DNA from: Paenibacillus phytohabitans
GTDB lineage: Bacteria; Bacillota; Bacilli; Paenibacillales; Paenibacillaceae
Length of the DNA: 64,000 nt
Direction: 5' to 3'
Assembly (NCBI RefSeq): GCF_013141775.1
Contig: NZ_WHOB01000016.1
Span: forward strand, 186,001 to 250,000
Part shown: positions 8,655 through 17,146 of the stretch, one piece after another
Layout: every line of letters starts with the position of its first letter
Numbering within the stretch: the first letter of the stretch is position 1
Made by a program: the position numbers and the translations under genes
The notes under the pieces: model-generated
Databases searched by the model: none
What the model was told of the DNA's origin: nothing
Seen by the model: the letters and a program-made list of their open reading frames with translations, nothing else

Positions 8655-9491
8655 CTACCTCCGCGACAATAACAGCTTCTCCACATATACAACCAGCTGA
8701 TACATGGCTGTAGCCACCGCGGCGATAATAAGCAGACTGGACATGACGAGCGTGAAATTGAACACCTGAAAGCCATAGATAATCAGATAACCCAGCCCCG
8801 ATTTGGCCACCAGAAATTCCCCTACAATGACTCCGACCCATGACATCCCGACATTCACCTTCAGCGTGGAGACCACCGTAGGGAAGGACGCCGGAAGAAT
8901 CACCTTGTTGAATTCCTGTACTCTGGAAGCGCCGAATGAACGGACAACCTTAACCAGATTCGGGTCCACACTGCAAAAGCTGTTGTACACCACCAGAGTG
9001 GTAATAATCACCGTAATGGATAACGTGGTGACCACAATCGCGGTGAACCCGGCGCCGAACATAACAATGAAGATCGGACCCAGCGCCACCTTCGGCATAC
9101 TGTTGAATACGACCATATAAGGATCAAGTACGGCAGACAGAAAAGGCGACCACCAGATGATCACAGCCAGCAGCGTCCCAAGCAGGGTTCCGAGAATAAA
9201 CCCGACTACTGTCTCTCCTACAGTCATCCCCAGATGCGGCCAAAGACTGCCGCTGACCATGTCATCCCAAATTTGCCGGAACACTTTCGTCGGGTAGCTG
9301 AAGAGCAGTTCATCAATCCAGCCCAGCCTGGCCCCCGCTTCCCAGAGCACAAAGAACAGGATCAGGATACTGCTTCTTACGATCAGAACCTGAGTCTTGC
9401 GGCGCAGCTTCTTCTTCCTGTAGTCCGCATGCTTTTGTTCCAGCCAAAGTGCACGGGAGGCCGCCACTTCTGCGGGCAATTCCGTCTTCAC
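8655..9491 (-). CDS. ABC importer permease (SsuC/TauC-like)
   Basis: A 278-residue inner-membrane permease of the nitrate/sulfonate/taurine group, with about six hydrophobic spans. It begins with a GTG at 9491 that overlaps the stop of the ATPase gene by four bases (GTGA), a typical translationally coupled junction, and GGGAGGGAAGG precedes it. The longer frame to 9527 is an artefact of open reading upstream. The substrate (sulfonate, nitrate, pyrimidine precursor or other) cannot be decided; no assimilation enzyme is encoded nearby. Confidence 0.9.
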   Translation of the reverse strand: MKTELPAEVAASRALWLEQKHADYRKKKLRRKTQVLIVRSSILILFFVLWEAGARLGWIDELLFSYPTKVFRQIWDDMVSGSLWPHLGMTVGETVVGFILGTLLGTLLAVIIWWSPFLSAVLDPYMVVFNSMPKVALGPIFIVMFGAGFTAIVVTTLSITVIITTLVVYNSFCSVDPNLVKVVRSFGASRVQEFNKVILPASFPTVVSTLKVNVGMSWVGVIVGEFLVAKSGLGYLIIYGFQVFNFTLVMSSLLIIAAVATAMYQLVVYVEKLLLSRR

Positions 9492-10267
9492 ACGCCTTCC
9501 CTCCCTGCCAGCTCCATTTCCTTCCACACTTCATGAAAAAGCTCCGCGAATCCGGGCAAGTCCCGCGCATACAGCGGCGGGGTACTGCGGATGGCTTCCG
9601 GAACCTGAAAAATCCTGCGGATCCTTCCCGGATTCCGCTGGAGCAGAATGACCCGGCTGCTGACAGCGATTGCCTCAGACAGGTCGTGGGTAACCAGAAT
9701 AGCCGTTGTTCCCCGGCGCATCAGCGTCTCCGAGACCAGATCCTCCAGCTGCAGCTTAATCTGGTAATCCAGCGCGGAGAACGGTTCATCCAGCAGCAGC
9801 AGGCCGGGATCTGTCGCCAGCGTCCGCACCAGAGCGACTCGCTGGCGCATTCCGCCCGAGAGCTGAGCCGGAAAGGCAAGCTCCTTGCCCGCAAGCCCCA
9901 TATCGGCCAGCAGCTGCAGGGTTTTGCTGCGCGACTCTTCATCCAGCCTTCCGGTCAGCTCCAGGCCAAGCAGTGCATTATCCTGAATGCTCCTCCAGGG
10001 AAACAGATAATCCTGCTGCAGCATATAGCCTACTTCAGGAGACGGCCCAGCCGCAGAGCGTCCGCTGAGCAGAACTTCGCCCCGCGAGGGCCGCAGCAGC
10101 CCGGCAATGATCGACAGCAGCGTCGTCTTGCCGCAGCCGCTGGGCCCGACGAGGCTGACGAACTCACCCTGGCCCACGCTGAGATTGAAATCCTCGATCG
10201 CAAGCGAAGCCTCGCGGTCTCCCAGATAGGCGTGCGTGATTTCCTTCAACTCCACTACTGGAAGCAT
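9488..10267 (-). CDS. ABC importer ATP-binding protein (SsuB/TauB-like)
   Basis: A 259-residue ATPase with Walker A GPSGCGKTT (about residue 42), Q-loop LQQDYLFPW, signature LSGGMRQR (about 138), Walker B LLLLDEP (about 158) and the switch His in VTHD. The YLFPW after the Q-loop is typical of the nitrate/sulfonate/taurine branch. The ribosome site AGGAGGG is 8 bases before the ATG. It is the middle gene of a three-gene operon: solute-binding protein, ATPase, permease. Confidence 0.93.
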   Translation of the reverse strand: MLPVVELKEITHAYLGDREASLAIEDFNLSVGQGEFVSLVGPSGCGKTTLLSIIAGLLRPSRGEVLLSGRSAAGPSPEVGYMLQQDYLFPWRSIQDNALLGLELTGRLDEESRSKTLQLLADMGLAGKELAFPAQLSGGMRQRVALVRTLATDPGLLLLDEPFSALDYQIKLQLEDLVSETLMRRGTTAILVTHDLSEAIAVSSRVILLQRNPGRIRRIFQVPEAIRSTPPLYARDLPGFAELFHEVWKEMELAGREGV

Positions 10268-10350
10268 ATCAGCCCTCCTAAAAGTTTTGCGTAAAAATCA
10301 CATCTTCGATTCTTCTCTGCAGCAAAACTCGCTTCGTAAGCATCCACATC

Positions 10351-11358
10351 TTACTTAATGCTGCTCTCCGCTTTTTCGGCAAAAGTATTATCCACAATCT
10401 TGCCCGAAGGGACACGTTCCTTCAGCTCACCGGCGTTGTTGATCACGTCAAGCAGATTGTTCCATTCCTTATCATCAATTACCGGGTTTACCGCATAGGT
10501 GTCCTGATCCTTATAGCGGCTGATGGCGGAGACGACAATATTACGGTCCGTTTTATCAAAATAAGGCATAACCGCATCAGCGATTTCTTCCGCGCTATGA
10601 TCCTTCACCCACAATTGTGCACGCTGGATGGCATTGGTGAATTTCTGCACCGTGTCTTTGTTTTTGCTGATGTAGCTCTCCTTGGACATGAACACGGTAT
10701 AAGGGAGATAACCGCTCTCTACGCCAAATGAAGCGACAACCTGGCCCCTTCCTTCACTCTCGAAGATCGATGCCTGCGGTTCAAACAGCTGCACATAATC
10801 CCCTGTCCCGGAAGCAAAGGCGCCGGCAATATTGGCAAAATCAATATTCTGAATCAGCGTCAGATCACTGGCGGTATCAATCCCCTTGTTCAGGAGGGTA
10901 AATGCGCCGGCCATTTGCGGCATGCCGCCTTGCCTTTGACCCAGGAAAGTGGACCCTTTAACTTTGTCCCATGTGAAAGCACTATCCGGTGTACGTGCAA
11001 ATAAGAATGTTCCATCCCGCTGCGTGAGCTGGGCAAAATTGATCACAGGGTCATCCGCCCCCTGCTGATACACATAAATCGAAGTTTCCGAACCGACCAG
11101 CGCTACATCTATAGCACCGGAGAGCAGCGCCGTCATCGTTTTATCCCCGCCCGGTATGGTCTGCAGCTCGACATCCAGCCCTTCATCCTTGAAGAAATTC
11201 TGGGACAACGCCACATACTCCGGCGCGTAGAACACGGATCGGGTAACCTCACCGATCTTCACCTTCACTACAGCCGAATCACCGCCACACCCGGCGAGTA
11301 CTGCGAAACACGTGACAATCATCAGGAGCGACAATGACAGTTTTTTCTTGAGATTCAT
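10351..11358 (-). CDS. ABC importer substrate-binding lipoprotein (SsuA/NMT1-like)
   Basis: A 335-residue extracytoplasmic binding protein. The signal peptide ends in a lipobox, LAGC, with the lipid-anchored Cys at residue 24. The mature part has the KIGEVTRSVFYAPEYVALSQNFF opening typical of the NMT1/SsuA-like fold that captures sulfonates, nitrate or thiamine-pyrimidine precursors. Two ATG codons are close together; 11358 is preferred because AAAGGAG sits 7 bases before it. It is the first gene of the importer operon, behind a candidate folded leader and a cre-like box. Confidence 0.9.
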   Translation of the reverse strand: MNLKKKLSLSLLMIVTCFAVLAGCGGDSAVVKVKIGEVTRSVFYAPEYVALSQNFFKDEGLDVELQTIPGGDKTMTALLSGAIDVALVGSETSIYVYQQGADDPVINFAQLTQRDGTFLFARTPDSAFTWDKVKGSTFLGQRQGGMPQMAGAFTLLNKGIDTASDLTLIQNIDFANIAGAFASGTGDYVQLFEPQASIFESEGRGQVVASFGVESGYLPYTVFMSKESYISKNKDTVQKFTNAIQRAQLWVKDHSAEEIADAVMPYFDKTDRNIVVSAISRYKDQDTYAVNPVIDDKEWNNLLDVINNAGELKERVPSGKIVDNTFAEKAESSIK

Positions 11359-11379
11359 CTTCATTCTCCTTTCTTCCCG

Positions 11380-11434
11380 GGTCTTTCGCCCTTGCTCTAT
11401 GCATATGCGGTTGCCCGCCGAAAGGTTAAAGACC
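11380..11434 (-). promoter_or_regulatory. Candidate structured 5' leader of the importer operon
   Basis: On the minus strand a closing stem GGTCTTT/AAAGACC (11428-11434 with 11380-11386) encloses a small hairpin GCGG-GCAA-CCGC with a GNRA loop. It ends just before the ribosome site of the binding-protein gene. The GGGCAACC segment and the GAAAGA end faintly recall SAM-clan riboswitches, but the element is too short for a normal S-box, so no ligand is claimed. Confidence 0.4.
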
Positions 11435-11439
11435 TGTAT

Positions 11440-11453
11440 TGCTATCGTTTGCA
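11440..11453. promoter_or_regulatory. cre-like site (CcpA) before the importer operon
   Basis: The 14-mer TGCAAACGATAGCA (read on the minus strand) fits the relaxed catabolite-response consensus TGNAANCGNTNNCA at every fixed position. It is directly upstream of the folded leader. Inference only; there is no binding evidence. Confidence 0.45.
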
Positions 11454-11633
11454 CAAAAAAATCTGCGTTCTAAAAAGCGATTTGTATATATTTTCGGCCG
11501 ATTTTCCGGATAGGGATTAATCGAATGCTCATAACAGGTAATAAAACAGACTAAAACAAAGCATTAAAGCGATAACTCAATATTTCTTTGGCCAAAACCG
11601 CTCCTATGGATGTATCTCTCCATATTAAGGTTG

Positions 11634-11691
11634 TGCAAACGTTTTACCTAATGTGGAGTTTCCAATAAGATATAGCAATAAAGCGCTTACG
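11634..11691 (+). promoter_or_regulatory. Candidate LacI/CcpA-type operators before the amylase gene
   Basis: Two boxes lie upstream of the amylase start: GTGCAAACGTTTTAC around 11633-11647, with the AAACGTTT core common to LacI-family maltose regulators, and AAGCGCTTAC at 11681-11690, sharing ten bases with a classical cre/amyO. Together they suggest sugar control, as expected for an amylase, but each deviates from consensus at its flanks. Confidence 0.4.
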
Positions 11692-11748
11692 AAGTTACAT
11701 ATTTAATGAAGCAAAATATCCTGAATGCCTGAAAGGAGTTTTAATCCT

Positions 11749-13506
11749 ATGTCTCGTTCTTCATCAGTTATGCCAACAACCCGTATGCTGCATGCCTTAG
11801 CAATCACTGGCCTGGCTGCGGTGCTGCTGGCCGGTTGCAGCAGTACTGAGAGCACAGGCGGAAATCATGCTGCGGGTGTCTCATCGTCACAACCTTCCTC
11901 CCCCATTCACAGTACAGAACCGCAATCAAGGGCAGGGATACAGAACAACAGCGCTGTACAACCTGGCGCTAATCCGAAGGCAGCTGTAGACGAGCAGCCT
12001 TCCACCGTATTTTATGAAATATTCGTCCGCTCCTTCTACGATTCAGACGGGGATGGTATCGGTGATCTGCAGGGGATCACGGAGAAACTGGATTATTTGA
12101 ATGACGGCGACCCGGGGACCCATGAGGATCTCGGTGTAGGAGGAATATGGCTGATGCCGGTTAACCCCTCGCCCAGCTATCACGGGTATGATGTAACCGA
12201 TTACCGGAGTATTAACCCGGACTATGGAACACTCGAAGATATGCAGACACTGATCAAGGAGGCACATAAACGGGGCATCAAGGTAATTATGGATCTGGTA
12301 GTGAACCATACGTCCAAGGCTCATCCCTGGTTTGTGGATTCAGCCAGGGATCCAGGCAGCCCATACCGCAGCTGGTATATCTGGGCCGAAGATCAGAAGC
12401 GCCCGGTCAGTGGAACCAGTGCTGCCGGCAGCGGCAGTCCGTGGCATACTCTGCGGGGAAGCCACTATATGGGGACTTTCTGGGAGGGAATGCCGGATCT
12501 CAACTTCGATAATCCTGAGGTCCGCCGGGAAATGAAGAGCATCGGTACCTATTGGCTGGAACAAGGCGTCGACGGGTTCCGTCTGGATGCTGCAAAGCAT
12601 ATTTATGAGGATCTTCTTTCGGACAAAAGTACGGCGACAACAGCCAAGAATGTAGCCTGGTGGCAGGAATTCCGCACAGCCATGAACGGGGTGAATCCGC
12701 AGGCTTATATCGTGGGTGAGGTCTGGGAGAATTCCGCTGTATCCGTAGGGGCCTATCTAGATCAGGCCTTCAATTCCGGATTTAACTTCGGGCTTGCTGA
12801 AACGCTGGTCCATTCGGCTCAAACGGAGAAGGACAGCGGAGCCGCGTTCACCCTGGAACGGACATACAAACTGTATTCGCAAATCTCAGGCGGTGCTTTC
12901 ACAGATGCGATTTTCCTGACCAATCATGATCAGAACAGGGTCATGAGCCAGCTCGAGAATCATCCAGATCATGCCGCAATGGCGGCAGCTATGCTGCTGA
13001 CCCTGCCGGGTAATCCATTTATCTATTATGGGGAAGAGATCGGGCTGCTGGGTGTGAAGCCGGATGAAGGCATCCGCGAGCCCATGAAATGGACGCCGGA
13101 CGGAGGGGATGCAGGTCAGACTTCGTGGGAGCCGGGCAGCAATAACGCTGCGAATCCCGGGGCCGATGTAGAGAGCCAGCAAAAACGCAGGGATTCACTG
13201 CTGGTGCGCTACCGCGAGCTTATTCAGCTGCGGGAAGAGGTGCCGGCCCTGCGAGACGGGGACATACGTGATTACCCTTCCGGGAACGGGGGAATTATGG
13301 CTTATGAACGGATAACCGCCGGACAGCAGGTCCTTGTTATTCATAACTTAACGGGATCGGCACAGACGATGCAGCTTCATAGCGGAACTGGAGGCATTAC
13401 ATACGCTGGTATCCTCCGGTCAGTTGGCGGCAAGGCCGCACTCGGCAGCAGCGGACTCACGCTTCCTGCTTACACAACAGTTATTCTGGAGTACAAATCG
13501 GAGTAG
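11749..13506 (+). CDS. GH13 alpha-amylase family lipoprotein
   Basis: A secreted, lipid-anchored glycoside hydrolase of about 585 residues that should cut alpha-1,4-glucans at the cell surface. The signal peptide ends in LLAGC. The four conserved GH13 regions are present: DLVVNH (I), GFRLDAAKH (II, catalytic Asp), the Glu in GEVWEN (III) and FLTNHDQNR (IV). A Ser/Asn/Gln-rich linker follows the lipid anchor, and a short beta-sandwich C-domain ends the protein. The ATG at 11749 is used because AAAGGAG lies 10 bases upstream; the ATG at 11725 would place that site inside the gene. Its last 26 bases overlap the convergent gene at 13481. Confidence 0.93.
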   Translation: MSRSSSVMPTTRMLHALAITGLAAVLLAGCSSTESTGGNHAAGVSSSQPSSPIHSTEPQSRAGIQNNSAVQPGANPKAAVDEQPSTVFYEIFVRSFYDSDGDGIGDLQGITEKLDYLNDGDPGTHEDLGVGGIWLMPVNPSPSYHGYDVTDYRSINPDYGTLEDMQTLIKEAHKRGIKVIMDLVVNHTSKAHPWFVDSARDPGSPYRSWYIWAEDQKRPVSGTSAAGSGSPWHTLRGSHYMGTFWEGMPDLNFDNPEVRREMKSIGTYWLEQGVDGFRLDAAKHIYEDLLSDKSTATTAKNVAWWQEFRTAMNGVNPQAYIVGEVWENSAVSVGAYLDQAFNSGFNFGLAETLVHSAQTEKDSGAAFTLERTYKLYSQISGGAFTDAIFLTNHDQNRVMSQLENHPDHAAMAAAMLLTLPGNPFIYYGEEIGLLGVKPDEGIREPMKWTPDGGDAGQTSWEPGSNNAANPGADVESQQKRRDSLLVRYRELIQLREEVPALRDGDIRDYPSGNGGIMAYERITAGQQVLVIHNLTGSAQTMQLHSGTGGITYAGILRSVGGKAALGSSGLTLPAYTTVILEYKSE

Positions 13507-14155
13507 AATGCATGACCCACTCATAAAAGGCGCAGCACAGCTCCGCCTTCGTGAGCGGAGCGGCGATCAGATAGTCCCGCGCGGGCTCGGCGCTCATCCG
13601 CAGGAGCCAGCCGCCAGAAGCGTTCTCAAAATATGAAGCATGCTGAAGGCTCCAGCCGCTGCCGGCACGGGAGCATAACCGCAATTCTCCGGTCATTTCC
13701 GGGCCTAACATAACCTTGGCCAGTTCAGTTGAACTGGCCAAATCACCCGTTTCCTCTCCCAGGTACTCAGCCAGCATACACAAACTGCAGGACCCTGCTT
13801 GTTGTTTAATCTCCTCATACCTGCTTCTGGACAGGAAGAGTGCCGGAACAGACACCATACGGGTCTCTGCATATTCAAAGCAATTAAAAAGATAATAACA
13901 GGCCCGCTTCATCTCATTAGGCTCCTTCAATTCATAACCGAAGGGGTCTTCTTCCAGTATACCGGTAACAACTATTTTATCTTTATGTATTTGCATGCAT
14001 ACATCCTGCGAAGTTTCGCCTTCCATGTACTTCACCCTGCAAATCCCTACTGCGCCAGAGACTGTCTGCAGAATATCCGCCACCACTTTCCGCTCTGTTT
14101 CACCGGGGAACAGAAACTGTGCTAAACAGATTACATCTTGAGTTTTCACATCCAT
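13481..14155 (-). CDS. Hypothetical protein, convergent with amylase
   Basis: A 224-residue soluble protein with a good ribosome site (GGAAGG, 8 bases before the ATG at 14155). I do not recognise the family. It has no signal peptide or membrane span and several scattered Cys residues, including CSLC near residue 142. The stop lies inside the amylase coding region, so the two convergent mRNAs overlap by 26 bases and no terminator separates them. Confidence 0.75.
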   Translation of the reverse strand: MDVKTQDVICLAQFLFPGETERKVVADILQTVSGAVGICRVKYMEGETSQDVCMQIHKDKIVVTGILEEDPFGYELKEPNEMKRACYYLFNCFEYAETRMVSVPALFLSRSRYEEIKQQAGSCSLCMLAEYLGEETGDLASSTELAKVMLGPEMTGELRLCSRAGSGWSLQHASYFENASGGWLLRMSAEPARDYLIAAPLTKAELCCAFYEWVMHSTPICTPE

Positions 14156-14330
14156 ATATCCTTCCCTATTCCCATAAATCTGAAATTTATTGTCAATGAG
14201 TGGCTTTCAAAAAACGGTAAAACTATAAAACTTGCAATCTTTATGTTATCATAAGCTAATTTTAAGGTAAAATTAAGAAATGCAGGGTAAGATCAATACC
14301 ATGAAATACTTTTAGCGAGGTGATTTCAAA

Positions 14331-14570
14331 ATGAGAATGCTCATCACATTTCAGAACAAGCTTGTACCAGTATATTTCACAACAGAAAACAAACAGCCTA
14401 CCCAAAAAGTACTTCGACTGCTTAACAGCACACTGGAGCTCAAAATTCAAAAGGGAAAAAACGCCCTGCAGAAATGTTTGAATTCTCTAATCAGTATCGA
14501 AATTAAAGGCTCAGAAGCTATATTGCACAGTTATAGTGAAAATGATTCACTGGCTTTATCCCTCTATTAA
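14331..14570 (+). CDS. Small hypothetical protein (79 aa)
   Basis: A short AT-rich gene with a convincing ribosome site (GCGAGGTGAT) before the ATG at 14331 and a terminator directly at its end. The product is basic in the middle, without Cys, signal peptide or membrane span; no family is recognised. The last codons and stop lie inside the terminator stem, so ribosomes reaching the stop would cover the hairpin. It is flanked by unrelated genes and appears to be a free-standing unit. Confidence 0.7.
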   Translation: MRMLITFQNKLVPVYFTTENKQPTQKVLRLLNSTLELKIQKGKNALQKCLNSLISIEIKGSEAILHSYSENDSLALSLY

Positions 14571-14587
14571 TAGAGGGATATTTTTTT
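14560..14587 (+). terminator. Terminator overlapping the stop codon of the 79-aa gene
   Basis: CCCTCTAT-TA-ATAGAGGG followed by ATA and seven T residues. The TAA stop at 14568-14570 is within the loop and 3' arm. Confidence 0.9.
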
Positions 14588-14709
14588 GCCGGAATATATG
14601 CATGATACAGCCCCGGAGAACACCATACAAAAAAGCACACGCCTGCAGTCCAGGAATGTGCCCTCTTTATATAATGCGTGTTAACTGTATGATCAGGGTA
14701 TGCTTTGCC

Positions 14710-14847
14710 TCAGCCAATCCTGAGATTCCGTTTCTCTTCTTTCTCGGCCTTTTGAATCCGCAGCTTGAACAACTTCACCAGGTTGCGCCGGGTATGCTCT
14801 TCGTGACAGTTGTCCAATTTCTTAATAATGAAACGGTCAATGGACAT
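14710..14847 (-). CDS. Small basic hypothetical protein (45 aa)
   Basis: A 46-codon frame, ATG at 14847 to TGA at 14710, with AAAGGAG eight bases before the start. The product begins MSIDRFIIKKLDNC and is rich in Lys, Arg and Glu (for example RIQKAEKEEKRNLRIG), so it is probably a charged helix. No family is recognised. The rest of 14588-15090 has no other gene that I can support. Confidence 0.6.
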   Translation of the reverse strand: MSIDRFIIKKLDNCHEEHTRRNLVKLFKLRIQKAEKEEKRNLRIG

Positions 14848-15092
14848 GTCAATCGCTCCTTTGGAATGGGATCAGAATCCCGTTGTAGGGAGAGGAAATC
14901 ATTTCCTTGTCTCCTTGTAACACCTATATAACCGGGTCCCGGATGGCTTAAACCAGCCAATATCACTGCTGCAAACAGCTGCAAAATTAGTCTTACTACA
15001 TATTGACGGTTCTTCTGCGATTGGATTCCTTCATCAGGAGATATGGTATCTGTGCAAAAAACAGCCTGTTTGTGTCGGCAAAATAAAAATTT

Positions 15093-15134
15093 TATCCGAC
15101 GGATATTTACAAACAATTTATTAAATGCTATATT
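15093..15134 (+). promoter_or_regulatory. azoR promoter with abutting palindromic operator
   Basis: A 13-bp palindrome TATCCGACGGATA (15093-15105) directly touches a -35 hexamer TTTACA (15106-15111). After a 17-base spacer comes an extended -10, TGC-TATATT (-10 at 15129-15134). This is the layout of a repressor site, as known for MarR/HxlR-type control of azoreductases; the regulator is not encoded next to it. Confidence 0.6.
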
Positions 15135-15176
15135 ATCTATAGTTAATATTAAATATATATTTAAGGAGAAATCATA

Positions 15177-15803
15177 ATGTCTAATGTCCTGTTTATCAAA
15201 GCAAATAACCGCCCAGCCGAGCAATCTGTAAGTGTTCAGCTCTATAATGAGTTCCTGGCGAGCTACAAAGAATCCCATCCGCAGGATGAAGTTACTGAAC
15301 TGGATTTGTTCGCTGAACAACTTCCTTACTACGATAACACGCTGATCACAGGCGTATACAAAGCAGCACAAGGCTTCGAGGCAACTCCTGAAGAAGCTGC
15401 CGGCGCCGCTCTTGTTAAGAAATATCTGGACCAGTTCCTGGCCGCTGACAAAGTGGTATTCGCCTTCCCGCTCTGGAACATGACTGTTCCGGCCGTACTG
15501 CACACTTACATCGATTACCTGAACCAGGCCGGCACAACCTTCAAGTATACTGCTGAAGGTCCTGTAGGATTGCTGACAGGCAAAAAAGCAGCTGTACTGA
15601 ACGCCAGAGGCGGCGTGTACTCTGAAGGCCCTGCTGCAAGTGCTGAAATGGCTGTTAACTTCATCATGGGTAACCTGAACTTCTGGGGCTTCAAGGAAAC
15701 TACACAAGTTATCGTTGAAGGACACAACCAGAACCCGCAGAAATCCGCTGAAATTATCGCTACCGGTCTGCAACTGGCAAAAACTGCAGCTGCATCGTTC
15801 TAA
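15177..15803 (+). CDS. azoR: FMN-dependent NADH-azoreductase
   Basis: A 208-residue flavodoxin-like quinone/azo reductase that transfers two electrons from NADH through FMN to quinones or azo dyes, protecting against thiol-reactive compounds. Family signatures include FAFPLWNMTVPAVLHTYIDY (about residues 95-114) and NARGGVYSEGPAA (about 142). Length fits AzoR1/AzoR2. The ribosome site TAAGGAG is 8 bases before the ATG. It stands alone between a strong promoter with a palindrome and a terminator. Confidence 0.93.
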   Translation: MSNVLFIKANNRPAEQSVSVQLYNEFLASYKESHPQDEVTELDLFAEQLPYYDNTLITGVYKAAQGFEATPEEAAGAALVKKYLDQFLAADKVVFAFPLWNMTVPAVLHTYIDYLNQAGTTFKYTAEGPVGLLTGKKAAVLNARGGVYSEGPAASAEMAVNFIMGNLNFWGFKETTQVIVEGHNQNPQKSAEIIATGLQLAKTAAASF

Positions 15804-15814
15804 TCCGCCAGCGT

Positions 15815-15886
15815 TAAAAGTCCGGTTTCACCTTTAGAGCTCCGCACTTTTATCAGGCATCTGCTATAACATCAACCGGACTTTTA
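15815..15886 (+). terminator. Terminator after azoR
   Basis: AAAAGTCCGGTT pairs with AACCGGACTTTT across a loop of about 46 bases, followed by an AT-rich tail. The long loop makes efficiency uncertain. Confidence 0.6.
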
Positions 15887-15941
15887 TTTATATATAGCTC
15901 CGCCGGTGCATCCTCCTGGACACCCGCCGGACCCTACAGGA

Positions 15942-15983
15942 AGAGGCCCTGCAGCTGATACGTCAGCTGCAGGGCCTCTTTTT
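15942..15983. terminator. 17-bp stem terminator between azoR and rsgA
   Basis: A perfect 17-bp inverted repeat (AGAGGCCCTGCAGCTGA with its complement, TACG loop) followed on the plus strand by TTTTT. It sits 17 bases past the rsgA stop and probably serves both convergent genes. Confidence 0.85.
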
Positions 15984-15999
15984 GTGCTCCGCGGAGAGG

Positions 16000-17091
16000 T
16001 TAATACTCTTCCAATACCCGCTGCCAGCTGTTGCCTTTGGCACGCGGAGGTGTGCTTTTTGAGGAAGCAGCTACGGTTTTACGTTTCTGCTTCACTTCCT
16101 TGCTGTTCTGGAACTGCACTTCCTTCTGCGTCTTGCGGTAATTAAGCAGCCGTTTCTCATCCAGTGCACCGTTTGCTACTGCCTCAAGCACCGCGCAGCC
16201 TTCCTCCCGCACATGGCGGCAGTCACTGAAGCGGCAGTCTGCCGCGAGCGAGCTGATGTCACCGAAGGCCAGATCCAGGCCTCCCTCATCTTCCCACAGC
16301 TGCAGCTCACGCATCCCCGGCGTATCGACAATGATGCCGCCGTCCGGCAGGACAAACAGCTCACGGTGTGTGGTCGTATGCCGCCCGCGGCTGTCTCCTT
16401 CCCGGATATCCTGGGTAAGCTGCAGATTCTGTCCGCTGAGCCAGTTAACCATCGTTGATTTGCCGCAGCCGGAGGAACCCGTCAGGGCCACGGTCTGACC
16501 GCGGCCGATATAGGGCAGCAGCTCCTCCCGCCCATCGCCGAGCAGCGCGCTGACCGCATGTACAGCTACCCCGGGAGCCGCCTGCTGCATCTCGGCAATT
16601 TTATCCGCCGCATCGGCACAGAGATCTGCCTTGGTCAGCAGAATTACCGGATTCGCCCCGCTGTTCCAGGCCATAATCAGATACCGCTCCATCCGCCGTA
16701 CATTGAAATCATCGTTCAAGGCGCTGACCAGGAACAGGGTATCGACGTTGGAGGCAACGATTTGTTCCTCTTGGGTAACCCCTGCCACCTTGCGCGAAAT
16801 TACGCTGCGGCGGGGCAGGACGCCATGAATCACGGCATGCTCCCCGCCGTCCTGCATGGCCAGAGCCACCCAGTCGCCAACCGCCGGATAATCACCGGAC
16901 CCGGTCAAGGTATGTCTGAGCTTGCCGGATAACTCTCCCCAGATCTCTCCCGTGCTTGCGATGACCCGGTACTTGCTGCCGAAATCACCGACAATCCGGC
17001 CCGGCTCAAGTACCCTGGCCTCGAGCTGCTGCAGCTTATCTGTCCACTTACTTTTCCATTCATCGTTCCAGCCATACTGTTCGATATTCAT
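16000..17091 (-). CDS. rsgA: Ribosome small subunit-dependent GTPase RsgA
   Basis: A circularly permuted GTPase that helps the late maturation of the 30S subunit. The permuted order is visible: G4 TKAD (about residue 156), then G1 GSSGCGKST (about 208), then G3 DTPGM (about 258). The zinc-binding tail C-x5-C-x-H-x5-C is seen in CRFSDCRHVREEGC. At 363 residues it has a Lys-rich C-terminal extension. The start at 17091 has AGGAGG upstream. About 760 bases before it hold a dispersed repeat, a candidate structured RNA and a microgene. Confidence 0.93.
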   Translation of the reverse strand: MNIEQYGWNDEWKSKWTDKLQQLEARVLEPGRIVGDFGSKYRVIASTGEIWGELSGKLRHTLTGSGDYPAVGDWVALAMQDGGEHAVIHGVLPRRSVISRKVAGVTQEEQIVASNVDTLFLVSALNDDFNVRRMERYLIMAWNSGANPVILLTKADLCADAADKIAEMQQAAPGVAVHAVSALLGDGREELLPYIGRGQTVALTGSSGCGKSTMVNWLSGQNLQLTQDIREGDSRGRHTTTHRELFVLPDGGIIVDTPGMRELQLWEDEGGLDLAFGDISSLAADCRFSDCRHVREEGCAVLEAVANGALDEKRLLNYRKTQKEVQFQNSKEVKQKRKTVAASSKSTPPRAKGNSWQRVLEEY

Positions 17092-17146
17092 TCATTTCCT
17101 CCTGGTTATTGTTACGTATTAAGCTTTAAATATTGCCTTTTTGAGT

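Noticed and set aside
11359..11480. TPP riboswitch or T-box before the importer operon
   Set aside because: No CTGAGA pair for TPP and no T-box sequence; only a smaller unassigned fold is seen.
13481..13506. Frameshift or sequencing error at the amylase end
   Set aside because: Both convergent genes are complete with clean stops; a 26-bp overlap is compatible with normal gene packing.
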